30,789 bases of DNA from a virus, in the IMG/VR virus record IMGVR_UViG_3300006926_001416, positions 1 to 30,789 of that record. One strand, given 5' to 3'. The notes below the pieces were generated by a model. It saw only the letters and a list, made by a program, of their open reading frames with translations. It was not told the DNA's origin and made no database searches. Of the stretch, positions 22,853 to 29,215 are shown piece by piece. Positions within the stretch are counted from its first letter, which is position 1. Each line of letters opens with the position of its first letter. Position numbers and translations under genes: made by a program.

Positions 22853-23020
22853 TTAAACTCCTAATAGTTCAGACACAGGTTCAGTTATTACAATTCTACC
22901 ACCAGTTTTATAATGTCTAATGATATCTTCAACTTTGTCTTCACCATCATACGGAAAAATAAACACCGCAGATGACAAAGTTCCATCAAATCCTTCATAG
23001 AACACAGTCAATTGAAACAT
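22853..23020 (-). CDS. Small protein, 55 residues
   Basis: First gene after the promoter at 23039-23103. It starts MFQLTVFYEGFDGTLSSAVF and ends TEPVSELLGV. The beta-strand pattern and position support a real gene. Unknown function. Confidence 0.6.
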   Translation of the reverse strand: MFQLTVFYEGFDGTLSSAVFIFPYDGEDKVEDIIRHYKTGGRIVITEPVSELLGV

Positions 23021-23038
23021 ATTAATTCTCTATTGGAG

Positions 23039-23103
23039 GTTAATAGTCAGGAGGAATTCCCAACCTTCACTTATATTATCTCAAATATAGGATGGAGTGT
23101 CAA
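23039..23103 (-). promoter_or_regulatory. Sigma-70-type promoter with conserved leader (copy 3)
   Basis: TTGACA (23103-23098), 17 bases, GATAAT (23080-23075), then the shared AGTGAAGGTTGGGAATTCCT leader and an UP element similar to those of the other copies. It lies between tRNA-Gly and 23020, so the tRNA is probably transcribed from further upstream. Confidence 0.88.
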
Positions 23104-23132
23104 GCTAATAATTAGTTTTTTTGGAAGAAATT

Positions 23133-23206
23133 TGGAGCGAGTGACAGGAATCGAACCCGCATTATAAGATTGGAAATCTCAGGTATTACCATTATACGAC
23201 ACTCGC
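23133..23206 (-). tRNA. tRNA-Gly (TCC)
   Basis: Minus-strand cloverleaf: acceptor GCGAGTG/CACTCGC, short D-arm, anticodon stem TGAGA/TCTTA around TTTCCAA, T-arm GGGTTCGATTCC, discriminator T, CCA. The stop of the upstream protein gene lies inside its 5' end. Confidence 0.95.
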
Positions 23207-23500
23207 CTTCCCCTTATTTTCAAGAAAAACAACTCTGTTAAGGTAGGTTTGAGGTTTTCCTTTGTATTTTTTGTGTTTAGCAACCGTTGCGGTTACTGCA
23301 ATACAATCACCTTCATCGATAGGAACGTTATTTTTATTCTTTATGTTATAAAAAGTAGCTTCTTTTCCATGTCTATTACTCATTATATGAATTGTAAAAG
23401 CAGGAAAATTTAATCGCTTTTCAAGTTTCAGAAAGAACCTTCCACGATGTTTGATGGGTCCTAAATAATCAGTATCAACATAGTTGGTAATAAATCCCAC
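23192..23500 (-). CDS. OB-fold-like small protein, unknown
   Basis: A 102-residue protein with FFLKLEKRLNFPAFTIHIMS, DEGDCIAVTATVAKHKKYKG and QTYLNRVVF. The last part has the look of an OB-fold beta-barrel strand set as found in small phage nucleic-acid-binding proteins. Its last four codons and stop overlap the first 15 bases of tRNA-Gly, so processing of the tRNA would cut this message at its end. Confidence 0.6.
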   Translation of the reverse strand: MGFITNYVDTDYLGPIKHRGRFFLKLEKRLNFPAFTIHIMSNRHGKEATFYNIKNKNNVPIDEGDCIAVTATVAKHKKYKGKPQTYLNRVVFLENKGKASVV

Positions 23501-23533
23501 TCTACTCCTTCACAATCTAACTTTAATAATAAT

Positions 23534-23704
23534 CTATCTTAATCCACTCCAGTTCATGTAGGGATCATCATACATTTCCATCTGAGCCAATTCTTTCCTT
23601 CTTTCTCTAATCTCATCTCCACGAATATCATCTAATACATGTTGAGGAATTTTCTCAGTTTCTTTAATCATATGATCATTAAACTTCTTTTTTTCTGTTC
23701 CCAT
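23534..23704 (-). CDS. Small charged protein, 56 residues
   Basis: From ATG 23704, after AAAGGATAAA, it encodes MGTEKKKFNDHMIKETEKIP and ends DPYMNWSGLR. It is mostly helical. The upstream stop is two bases away. Unknown function. Confidence 0.6.
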   Translation of the reverse strand: MGTEKKKFNDHMIKETEKIPQHVLDDIRGDEIRERRKELAQMEMYDDPYMNWSGLR

Positions 23705-23705
23705 T

Positions 23706-23975
23706 TTATCCTTTCTCAAAATTAGGGCTTTTGTAATTTCCTTTTTGTTTGAATTTATTTTTATAAAGAGTTGTCGGATTCTCTGACAACCAATTTTTAG
23801 GAGCCTCTTCGGCACATCTTTCTGAACAAGCATACACATGATTTTCAGGATTATTCCAAATTGGAGAAATCATGCATTTGTGGGAGCAATAGCCATTAAA
23901 GAGTGTGGCGAGCCCAACAGGATGACTTATATCAATTCCTTTGTTTATAATAATTCCACAATTAGTACAAATCAT
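23706..23975 (-). CDS. Small multi-cysteine zinc finger protein
   Basis: From the ATG that overlaps the preceding TGA (ATGA at 23975-23972) the 89-residue protein starts MICTNCGIIINKG and has YCSHKC and YACSERCAEEAPKNW: CxxC, CxxxC and CxxxC. The CxxC with the last CSxxC pair would be enough for a treble-clef zinc site. The middle CSHKC is encoded by the 44-bp repeat (23861-23904) whose other copy, in opposite sense, encodes the C-terminus of the CmoA-like protein. Confidence 0.65.
   Translation of the reverse strand: MICTNCGIIINKGIDISHPVGLATLFNGYCSHKCMISPIWNNPENHVYACSERCAEEAPKNWLSENPTTLYKNKFKQKGNYKSPNFEKG
23861..23904. repeat. Exact 44-bp inverted repeat, copy A
   Basis: These 44 bases are the exact reverse complement of 25307-25350. 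Both copies lie inside coding regions on the minus strand, so the same DNA is read in opposite senses in the two genes. Confidence 0.95.
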
Positions 23976-24097
23976 ATACGAATCTTTCCACGACATGCTT
24001 TTTTAGACATACGTTTCTTTTCATTCCCCTTTCTCTTGGTAGAGTAACGAGACATTCTTAAAACCGCATCATATTTTTTTAGTTCACTCAAAGTCAT
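23972..24097 (-). CDS. Small basic protein, 41 residues
   Basis: Starts MTLSELKKYDAVLRMSRYST after AAAGGAAATAAT and ends ACRGKIRI. It is strongly Lys/Arg-rich and the first gene after the promoter at 24119-24147. Possibly a nucleic-acid binder. Confidence 0.6.
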   Translation of the reverse strand: MTLSELKKYDAVLRMSRYSTKRKGNEKKRMSKKACRGKIRI

Positions 24098-24118
24098 ATT
24101 ATTTCCTTTTCTAGATAT

Positions 24119-24147
24119 ATTATATCTAATCTAAGAAAGAGTGTCAA
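24119..24147 (-). promoter_or_regulatory. Sigma-70 consensus promoter with dyad at -10
   Basis: TTGACA (24147-24142), 17 bases, TATAAT (24124-24119). It lacks the shared leader, but the -10 lies in a dyad TAGATATA-A-TATATCTA that could be an operator. The -35 overlaps the stop codon of the upstream gene. Confidence 0.85.
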
Positions 24148-24671
24148 GACATTTCTGGTCTTACACCAACTAAATGTAAACGATTAGTATCAAGACTTGC
24201 ATTAATTGCAGTATGGAGTTGAGTAGTATCACAAAGATATGCAGAGCCATCAGCAAACAAATGATGTGCATATTGATTTATCATAAGAAAACAATTTTCA
24301 TTTGTCTCTATTGGTATATGAACACGTTTTGTTGGATCTACATGTAATGTTAAACATGTTTTGGGTTTAAACATCATAACACGGGTTCTAACAAGTTCTA
24401 AATCTTCTATTATAGCATTTGTATAATCCAATTCAGGAAAAAGAAATACATTAAAATCTTTTTCTTCAATACCCTCATCTATTAAGTATTGTAAATTTCT
24501 ACTACCAAAATAAGGATCCATTTCTGCATCAGTTCCTTGTAAACAAATTTGTAGTGAAAGATACGTATCACTTAATTGATCTCGATACTTATCATCATTA
24601 AGAACAAATGTTTGAAGTTCAGTATAAATTCTTTCAGTATCAATATAATGTTTTAATTTTTCTATATCCAT
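24144..24671 (-). CDS. Aspartyl/asparaginyl hydroxylase-like oxygenase
   Basis: The 175-residue protein has TCLTLHVDPTKRVHIPIETN (HxD metal ligands, then RxH), SAYLCDTTQLHTAINAS with a possible distal His, and NRLHLVGV with the Arg. This is the layout of the cupin-like Asp/Asn beta-hydroxylase group of 2-oxoglutarate/Fe(II) oxygenases. Such genes are common in marine T4-like phages; substrates are unknown. Confidence 0.7.
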   Translation of the reverse strand: MDIEKLKHYIDTERIYTELQTFVLNDDKYRDQLSDTYLSLQICLQGTDAEMDPYFGSRNLQYLIDEGIEEKDFNVFLFPELDYTNAIIEDLELVRTRVMMFKPKTCLTLHVDPTKRVHIPIETNENCFLMINQYAHHLFADGSAYLCDTTQLHTAINASLDTNRLHLVGVRPEMS

Positions 24672-24689
24672 TTTTCCTCATTCAATAAA

Positions 24690-24920
24690 TCATCTATGTA
24701 TTCTAGTTCTCATAATATTTTTACCATATCTCATTTCAACTTCCAAAACTCCAGCTATGGGAGCAATATCCATTTCTTTTCCTCTTCTTATAGTAAAAGA
24801 AACTTCTCCCCATTTATCTAAGTCTTTTTCAGTAATTCCATGATTAAAAAAATCACAAAATTCTTCGAAAGTTTTACTTTGTGTTACTGCAGTTTCACCG
24901 CCCTTTTTAATTTTTGTCAT
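24690..24920 (-). CDS. Small protein, unknown
   Basis: A 76-residue protein, MTKIKKGGETAVTQSKTFEE, then DKWGEVSFTIRRGKEMD and a basic end IMRTRIHR. No family recognised. Confidence 0.6.
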   Translation of the reverse strand: MTKIKKGGETAVTQSKTFEEFCDFFNHGITEKDLDKWGEVSFTIRRGKEMDIAPIAGVLEVEMRYGKNIMRTRIHR

Positions 24921-24940
24921 TGGTCATTCCTTCATACTAA

Positions 24941-25057
24941 TTAATCTAAAACAATTGCTCCTAAAATTCCTAAAACAAAGGGAATAGATGCGTACAAATA
25001 ACCATATGAAATTACATGTATCACAGTTTCTTCAAGAATATCTCCTAGTGATCTCAT
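24941..25057 (-). CDS. Single-pass membrane micropeptide (38 residues)
   Basis: Starts MRSLGDILEETVIHVISYGY after AAAGGATTAC and ends LGAIVLD. One hydrophobic helix in the C-terminal half. It follows the structured RNA at 25075-25294. Unknown function. Confidence 0.55.
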   Translation of the reverse strand: MRSLGDILEETVIHVISYGYLYASIPFVLGILGAIVLD

Positions 25058-25074
25058 GTAATCCTTTAATGAGT

Positions 25075-25294
25075 AAAAAGTAGTTAGACAGGGGCTAGAC
25101 TATCCCGAAAGAATACTTTTGCGTAGGCACTCAGGCCCCGTATAGCAAAAGCATCTACTCCCTCACCCTGTGGCACGTACCGACGGTCTTATTGGAGGGG
25201 CTCCTTAACTTCATCTAGCTAGAGTCACGTAATCGCACTCAGTAATAGGGTCCGTCCCCCGTTCCTGGCTTTAGTGTCATTTATCTAACTACTT
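25075..25294 (-). ncRNA. Structured RNA between cmoA-like gene and micropeptide gene (unknown class)
   Basis: About 220 GC-rich bases with no credible reading frame, closed by a perfect 11-bp helix (25284-25294 with 25078-25088) and followed on the minus strand by a run of five T, as in an independent terminator. Inside are a GGGGC/GCCCC helix (25135-25139 with 25091-25095) capping a smaller hairpin, and others. It begins exactly at the stop codon of the CmoA-like gene. The long closing helix is typical of a discrete, processed or terminated RNA. Confidence 0.6.
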
Positions 25295-26006
25295 ATGTTC
25301 TTCCATACTCTTTAATGGCTATTGCTCCCACAAATGCATGATTTCTCCAAAAGGGTTGTACTGTACGAAATCCCGCATATCTTACCATATGTTCAACTTG
25401 TTCCCACGTAAGAGGTTTCATCATGTGTCTTAAAGTTCTCTCTTTATCCATGATGTCTTCTGTAGTAAACTTGCCTACTGCTCTTTTATAATCGTAATAA
25501 TTAAAAGTAATCATATCTTGTACTAATGCAGATTCACATATTGTTTTTTCTGCAAATATAAAAGCACCGCCCTCGTTTAATCCACTATATATGTTCCTTA
25601 AGATTTCCATTCTATCTTTTTTCGACATAAACTGCAAGGTAAAAATCGATGTAATAAGACTTATATTTTCCCAACCTCTAAATTTCTTAATATCTAAATG
25701 TTGAAATTCTACATCATGTCCTTCTTTTTTTAATGATGCTTCTCTCTTAACCAAATCTTTTTTAAATCCATCCGCAAATTCGACACCAACCCATTTTGCA
25801 TTTTTACAATGATCTGAATTGTGTCTTAACATTGCTTCTGTTACTTTTCCTGTAGAACATCCAATATCTAATACAGTTGTTTCATCTTCAATAAAATATC
25901 TAGAAAGAGAACTAATATCTTGTAACAAATCCGAATAACCTCTTACGGATCTATTAATATGTTCATCAAATCCTTCTTCTCTATGTGCAAAAGTAAAATC
26001 AGCCAT
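25293..26006 (-). CDS. cmoA: CmoA-like carboxy-SAM synthase / methyltransferase
   Basis: From the ATG 26006 the 237-residue protein matches the CmoA layout from end to end: MADFTFAHREEGFDEHINRS, VRGYSD, TVLDIGCSTGKVTEAML (SAM-binding loop), IFTLQFMSKKDR, IYSGLNEGGAFIFAEK, YYDYKRAVGKF and a C-terminal strand FVGAIAIK. CmoA makes carboxy-SAM, used with CmoB to form cmo5U at position 34 of tRNAs. The KRAxG region that binds the carboxylate in E. coli CmoA is kept. No CmoB is seen in the window. Overlap with the upstream gene is eight bases. Its last codons contain the 44-bp repeat. Confidence 0.8.
   Translation of the reverse strand: MADFTFAHREEGFDEHINRSVRGYSDLLQDISSLSRYFIEDETTVLDIGCSTGKVTEAMLRHNSDHCKNAKWVGVEFADGFKKDLVKREASLKKEGHDVEFQHLDIKKFRGWENISLITSIFTLQFMSKKDRMEILRNIYSGLNEGGAFIFAEKTICESALVQDMITFNYYDYKRAVGKFTTEDIMDKERTLRHMMKPLTWEQVEHMVRYAGFRTVQPFWRNHAFVGAIAIKEYGRT
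25307..25350. repeat. Exact 44-bp inverted repeat, copy B
   Basis: Reverse complement of 23861-23904 without mismatch. Here it encodes the C-terminal WRNHAFVGAIAIKE of the CmoA-like protein, a place where a beta-strand is expected in the family, so this is probably the original copy. Confidence 0.95.
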
Positions 26007-26244
26007 TTTTCTTTTTCGTGTATGGGGGTCCAGACTTTGTTTCACTACTCTTAGTCCATACGGAGGGTGATTGTCGTTCTGGATCATATTCAACTTTATT
26101 AATAACCACTTGATCAGTCATTAACTTTTCATTTCTCTTAGCTTTCCAGTCAATGAAAACTCTTTGTATAAACTTACGTCTATCTTCTTTATTTAGGTCT
26201 GTCTTTTTATAAATCTGTGTGACAGGTTTAACTTTCTCTATCAT
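25999..26244 (-). CDS. Small basic protein, unknown
   Basis: An 81-residue protein, MIEKVKPVTQIYKKTDLNKE, then RRKFIQRVFIDWKAKRNEK and a Ser/Lys/Pro-rich tail. It precedes the CmoA-like gene with an 8-base overlap. No family recognised. Confidence 0.6.
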   Translation of the reverse strand: MIEKVKPVTQIYKKTDLNKEDRRKFIQRVFIDWKAKRNEKLMTDQVVINKVEYDPERQSPSVWTKSSETKSGPPYTKKKNG

Positions 26245-26282
26245 AATCTCCTATAAATTTTTGTATTATGTGTGATCAGGAT

Positions 26283-26456
26283 TCATCCCCGTTCTAATTC
26301 TCTCACACGATTTTCTAATGTTGAAACAGTAATTCTTTTCCAGAACGAATTAATTGTAGTTTTAACATCTCCCATTTGAGTCGATTCTTCTTTTGATTTT
26401 AAATGTGCTATTTCAGCTTTGAGTACTGCAATGTATGTTTTTACTGCTTTATCCAT
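26283..26456 (-). CDS. Small helical protein, 57 residues
   Basis: MDKAVKTYIAVLKAEIAHLK onward, ending NRVRELERG; coiled-coil-like heptads throughout. It fills an otherwise empty 250-bp gap. Unknown function. Confidence 0.6.
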   Translation of the reverse strand: MDKAVKTYIAVLKAEIAHLKSKEESTQMGDVKTTINSFWKRITVSTLENRVRELERG

Positions 26457-26495
26457 TGTAACACTTTTTCTTTAATTTATCAACTGTAACGCCTG

Positions 26496-26795
26496 TCATT
26501 TTTCCTCGTCTGGTCCTGGACCATGTAATTCATTTTGGAAATCTTCTATCGAAACTGTTCTCATGTTTGATTGTGGCAAATATTCATAATTTCCTTCATC
26601 CACTTTTGGGATTGATTGAAATTCTCTTTTTAATTTTTCTATGTATACACAAGCATCCATCAGTTCTTCTTGAAGATGTTGTAACCATTCTCCTGTAGTA
26701 AGATCAGTTCTATCTGTACTTACTCCATAGGTATTCATACCTTTTTCTTCTCTCTTTTTTAATGCTTTACATACATTTTCTACGTTACTGTCCAT
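26496..26795 (-). CDS. Conserved small phage protein (MazG-like helix region)
   Basis: From ATG 26795 the 99-residue protein contains EEKGMNTYGVSTDRTDLTTG and EWLQHLQEELMDACVYIEKL. This EE..D...Y..K pattern is widespread in phage proteins that resemble one helix pair of MazG-type nucleotide hydrolases, though too short to be complete. The function is not proven. Two further ATGs lie upstream in the same frame, inside the preceding gene. Confidence 0.65.
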   Translation of the reverse strand: MDSNVENVCKALKKREEKGMNTYGVSTDRTDLTTGEWLQHLQEELMDACVYIEKLKREFQSIPKVDEGNYEYLPQSNMRTVSIEDFQNELHGPGPDEEK

Positions 26796-26805
26796 AATTT
26801 TAACA

Positions 26806-27024
26806 TCAGTATAATGTTGTTCCAACATACTTGGTTGCAAGATAATCTTTATCTGTTCTATGATCATGACAATCATAACACATGTCACGCCATTTTATTT
26901 GTCCAGAAGAATACTTATTATTCATGTCAGCAGGTTTACCACAAATTGTACAGCTAGGACGCCCTTCATGGGCGGTATAAGTTGGGTGTTCAGGATTCCA
27001 CCAAATTTCATTATCACTAATCAT
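26806..27024 (-). CDS. Small zinc finger protein
   Basis: From ATG 27024, MISDNEIWWNPEHPTYTAHE, then SCTICGKPADM and WRDMCYDCHDH: two CxxC pairs about 25 residues apart. The HNH-like spacing is incomplete (no second His/Asn set), so a structural zinc site is more likely than a nuclease. Confidence 0.65.
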   Translation of the reverse strand: MISDNEIWWNPEHPTYTAHEGRPSCTICGKPADMNNKYSSGQIKWRDMCYDCHDHRTDKDYLATKYVGTTLY

Positions 27025-27068
27025 AATCAATTTTTTATTATATGGTTTAATAAGACATTTGAAATAAC

Positions 27069-27248
27069 TCAATCATATAATTCTTCTTCTGTAATCCATC
27101 GCATAGTTTCTTCTTCACCTGTCCATTTAGCAGAAACTACTGGATAGGTTTCCCATGCTCTAAATACCGCCTCTTCACCTCCACGACATAACATTTTTGA
27201 TCCATCTTCTAATGTAAGTTCTACTACTTTAACAGTTTCTTCTATCAT
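27069..27248 (-). CDS. Small acidic protein, 59 residues
   Basis: MIEETVKVVELTLEDGSKML onward, ending ITEEELYD. It overlaps the end of the oxygenase gene by 20 bases. It has beta-rich small-domain character. Unknown function. Confidence 0.6.
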   Translation of the reverse strand: MIEETVKVVELTLEDGSKMLCRGGEEAVFRAWETYPVVSAKWTGEEETMRWITEEELYD

Positions 27249-27777
27249 CGTTCTTAATCTTTTTTATTTGAAATCTTCTATTTAAAGAATACCAAATATT
27301 TAAAGTAAATCTATCTTGACTTTCTATTGGTGTAACTGCATGGATAAGTTTTTTACCTTCAAAACACAATGTTCTACCAATCTTTGGGGAACAAGTTAAT
27401 ATTTGATTTGTATCTTCAAAAACCAAAGTCTTTCCTCCTTGAAAATCTTGATTTAAATAAGTTACTGATGTATAGTCAGTTTCCGCTCTTGTTTTATCGA
27501 TATGAAAATTTTGTTTAGAATTTTTAGGCCAAAGCGATAAAGTCACCGCTTCCATAAAATATTTTTTATTTGTTATTTGATTAATTCTTTTGTTTACTCT
27601 TTCACATATTTCATAACAAAATTTCTGATCAATCAAATCCAGTTCAAATCCAACTTCATATAAATGTAAAACATGAATATCTCTATATGCTTTAGATTTG
27701 ACAGACCAATCGATAAATATTCTAATTAAATTTTTACACTCTTCTTCTTCAAGAAAATTATCTTCTAATCCTATCAT
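27229..27777 (-). CDS. 2-oxoglutarate/Fe(II) oxygenase (prolyl hydroxylase type)
   Basis: The 182-residue protein has QNFHIDKTRAETDYTSVTYL (HxD), FQGGKTLVFEDTN and GKKLIHAVTPIESQDRFTLN with the distal His and the Arg that binds 2-oxoglutarate. This is a complete P4H-type core. I use the ATG at 27777 in a TGATG overlap; the frame extends one codon back to GTG. In T4-like marine phages these enzymes are common; a role in modifying phage or host proteins is inferred. Confidence 0.82.
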   Translation of the reverse strand: MIGLEDNFLEEEECKNLIRIFIDWSVKSKAYRDIHVLHLYEVGFELDLIDQKFCYEICERVNKRINQITNKKYFMEAVTLSLWPKNSKQNFHIDKTRAETDYTSVTYLNQDFQGGKTLVFEDTNQILTCSPKIGRTLCFEGKKLIHAVTPIESQDRFTLNIWYSLNRRFQIKKIKNDDRRNC

Positions 27778-28007
27778 CACGTATCATGTCTATTACTCTG
27801 TATGGGTATATTTTTTGCTTCAAGTATAGCCAAGTTTTCTTTCTGTCTTCTGTGATCTTTTAATGTTGTTAGAGTTTTAACTAATTCCTCTATATCATCA
27901 TTAGTTAGATAAGGAAGAAAACTTTGAATAGTTAATAGAATATTTTGATGACTCAACATTATTTCTTTTTTATCAATAAATACTTGAACCTTTTTTTCTG
28001 CTATCAA
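27777..28007 (-). CDS. Small helical protein, unknown
   Basis: The frame begins with TTG (28007) after an AAAGAGG ribosome site, with its start overlapping the upstream TGA; the first ATG is 16 codons later (27959). The protein contains LLTIQSFLPYLTNDDIEELV, a small helical-bundle pattern. No family recognised. Confidence 0.55.
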   Translation of the reverse strand: MIAEKKVQVFIDKKEIMLSHQNILLTIQSFLPYLTNDDIEELVKTLTTLKDHRRQKENLAILEAKNIPIQSNRHDT

Positions 28008-28576
28008 TATACCTCTTTAACTTCATCGCATAGTCCTAGCTTCTTTGCTTCTTTGGAAGAAAGCCAAACATCTTGTGGTGGTAAAAGAAGTGTTCTAATT
28101 TTATCTTCTGACAATCCCGTACATTTTTTATAATGATTAATCATTCTTTCTGTAGTCAAATCATACTCTTTTACTTGAGCAAATAACTCATGTTCTTTAC
28201 CATAACTTCCCCATGAATATTGATGAGAAAGAATAGAAGTATTAGGAGTAAGAAACCTTCTTCCCTTTTCACCAGAAATAAAAATCACTAAACCACAGGA
28301 TGCAATCATACCCATACCTATTGTACGGATAGGTATCTTTGATCCTTTCATGACATCTACTAATGCAAAACAAGATGCAAGATCACCACCATTACTACAG
28401 ATAGCAAGAGTTAATTCTTTATGTTTCTTTTCTTTATTAAAATTCTCTGCGATGATCCAGTCTATTATGGGTTTCATTGTATCTTGAGAAACATCATCCA
28501 TAAATGTTTTGAATCCCCTTGCTTCTAATGCTGATTCAGGACTTCCTTTTTCTTCTTCACTCATTGTAATTTTCAT
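28004..28576 (-). CDS. ClpP-like serine protease
   Basis: The 190-residue protein has the ClpP landmarks: AICSNGGDLASCFALVDVM, GMIASCGLVIFISG with the nucleophilic Ser, TSILSHQYSWGSYG with the His, and PPQDVWLSSKEAKKLGLCDE with the acidic region. In bacteria ClpP works with a Clp ATPase. Phage versions occur in T4-like cyanophages, where a maturation or host-takeover role has been suggested. No ATPase partner is seen here. An ATG four codons in (28564) would reduce the overlap with the previous gene. Confidence 0.82.
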   Translation of the reverse strand: MKITMSEEEKGSPESALEARGFKTFMDDVSQDTMKPIIDWIIAENFNKEKKHKELTLAICSNGGDLASCFALVDVMKGSKIPIRTIGMGMIASCGLVIFISGEKGRRFLTPNTSILSHQYSWGSYGKEHELFAQVKEYDLTTERMINHYKKCTGLSEDKIRTLLLPPQDVWLSSKEAKKLGLCDEVKEVY

Positions 28577-28829
28577 TATAATAGGTTGTAGAATAATTAT
28601 ATTCGAATATTTCTTTTATCTTATTAATTATGTCTATTGGTAGAAACGGTAAAAAATTCGGAACGAAACTATGTATTAGTCCAATTACGAAAACGCTTAA
28701 CGCTAAAAAACTTAAATATATTCCAAGATATAAATGTTTAAAATAACCCAATTCAGTATGGCTTAAATGATTATTTTCCCATATCTTAAATGGAAAATAA
28801 TCTCTAAATTTTATTCCTGAATTTTTCAT
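28557..28829 (-). CDS. Small membrane protein (DUF6356-like)
   Basis: A 90-residue protein with HTELGYFKHLYLGIYLSFLA, then VFVIGLIHSFVPNFLPFLPI. The pattern (xxYxxHL....A......ai..liHa..P.lF) is that of a phage membrane protein family of unknown function, DUF6356 as I recall it. One or two hydrophobic helices. Confidence 0.65.
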   Translation of the reverse strand: MKNSGIKFRDYFPFKIWENNHLSHTELGYFKHLYLGIYLSFLALSVFVIGLIHSFVPNFLPFLPIDIINKIKEIFEYNYSTTYYNENYNE

Positions 28830-29214
28830 CTCTCAGTTTTCCTATTTCTGAAACAATTTTAGTTTTACCTTCTGTTAAATAATTAACATCTATAGATTCT
28901 TCATCTACTCCACCATGCTTCTCAATAATTTGATCTACAATTTTAATAGGAACAAATCCATAAACAGTACTGCAAAGATTATCTTGATCTTCTGCAAAAG
29001 ATTTAATCATCAATTCTTCTTCAGAAGGATAACCAATCTCTACTGCTTTATATCGTTTAGCATCATCTCTTGGTGTACTGTATAAAGATTGTCCTGCTTG
29101 AATAGACATAGTAAACCCATCATTACATACTAAATGAGGAGTATAAGAACTGGTCATACCTGGAACTATTTGTTTTACTTTTCTATATTTTTTCAAAAAT
29201 TGATTTACATTCAT
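28804..29214 (-). CDS. Conserved phage protein, unknown
   Basis: From ATG 29214, after GAGGATTAAT, a 136-residue protein with HLVCNDGFTMSIQAGQSLYS, TPRDDAKRYKAVEIGYPSEE and YGFVPIKIVDQIIEKHGGVD. The DGFxxSxQAGxxxYxxPR...xxVEIGxPS pattern recurs in phage genomes without known function. Its N-terminal stretch KKYRKVKQIVP is basic. Confidence 0.65.
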   Translation of the reverse strand: MNVNQFLKKYRKVKQIVPGMTSSYTPHLVCNDGFTMSIQAGQSLYSTPRDDAKRYKAVEIGYPSEEELMIKSFAEDQDNLCSTVYGFVPIKIVDQIIEKHGGVDEESIDVNYLTEGKTKIVSEIGKLRDEKFRNKI

Positions 29215-29215
29215 A

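Noticed and set aside
18461-23103. CRISPR-like repeats
   Set aside because: The repeated stretches are promoters and leaders at irregular distances, with genes between them.
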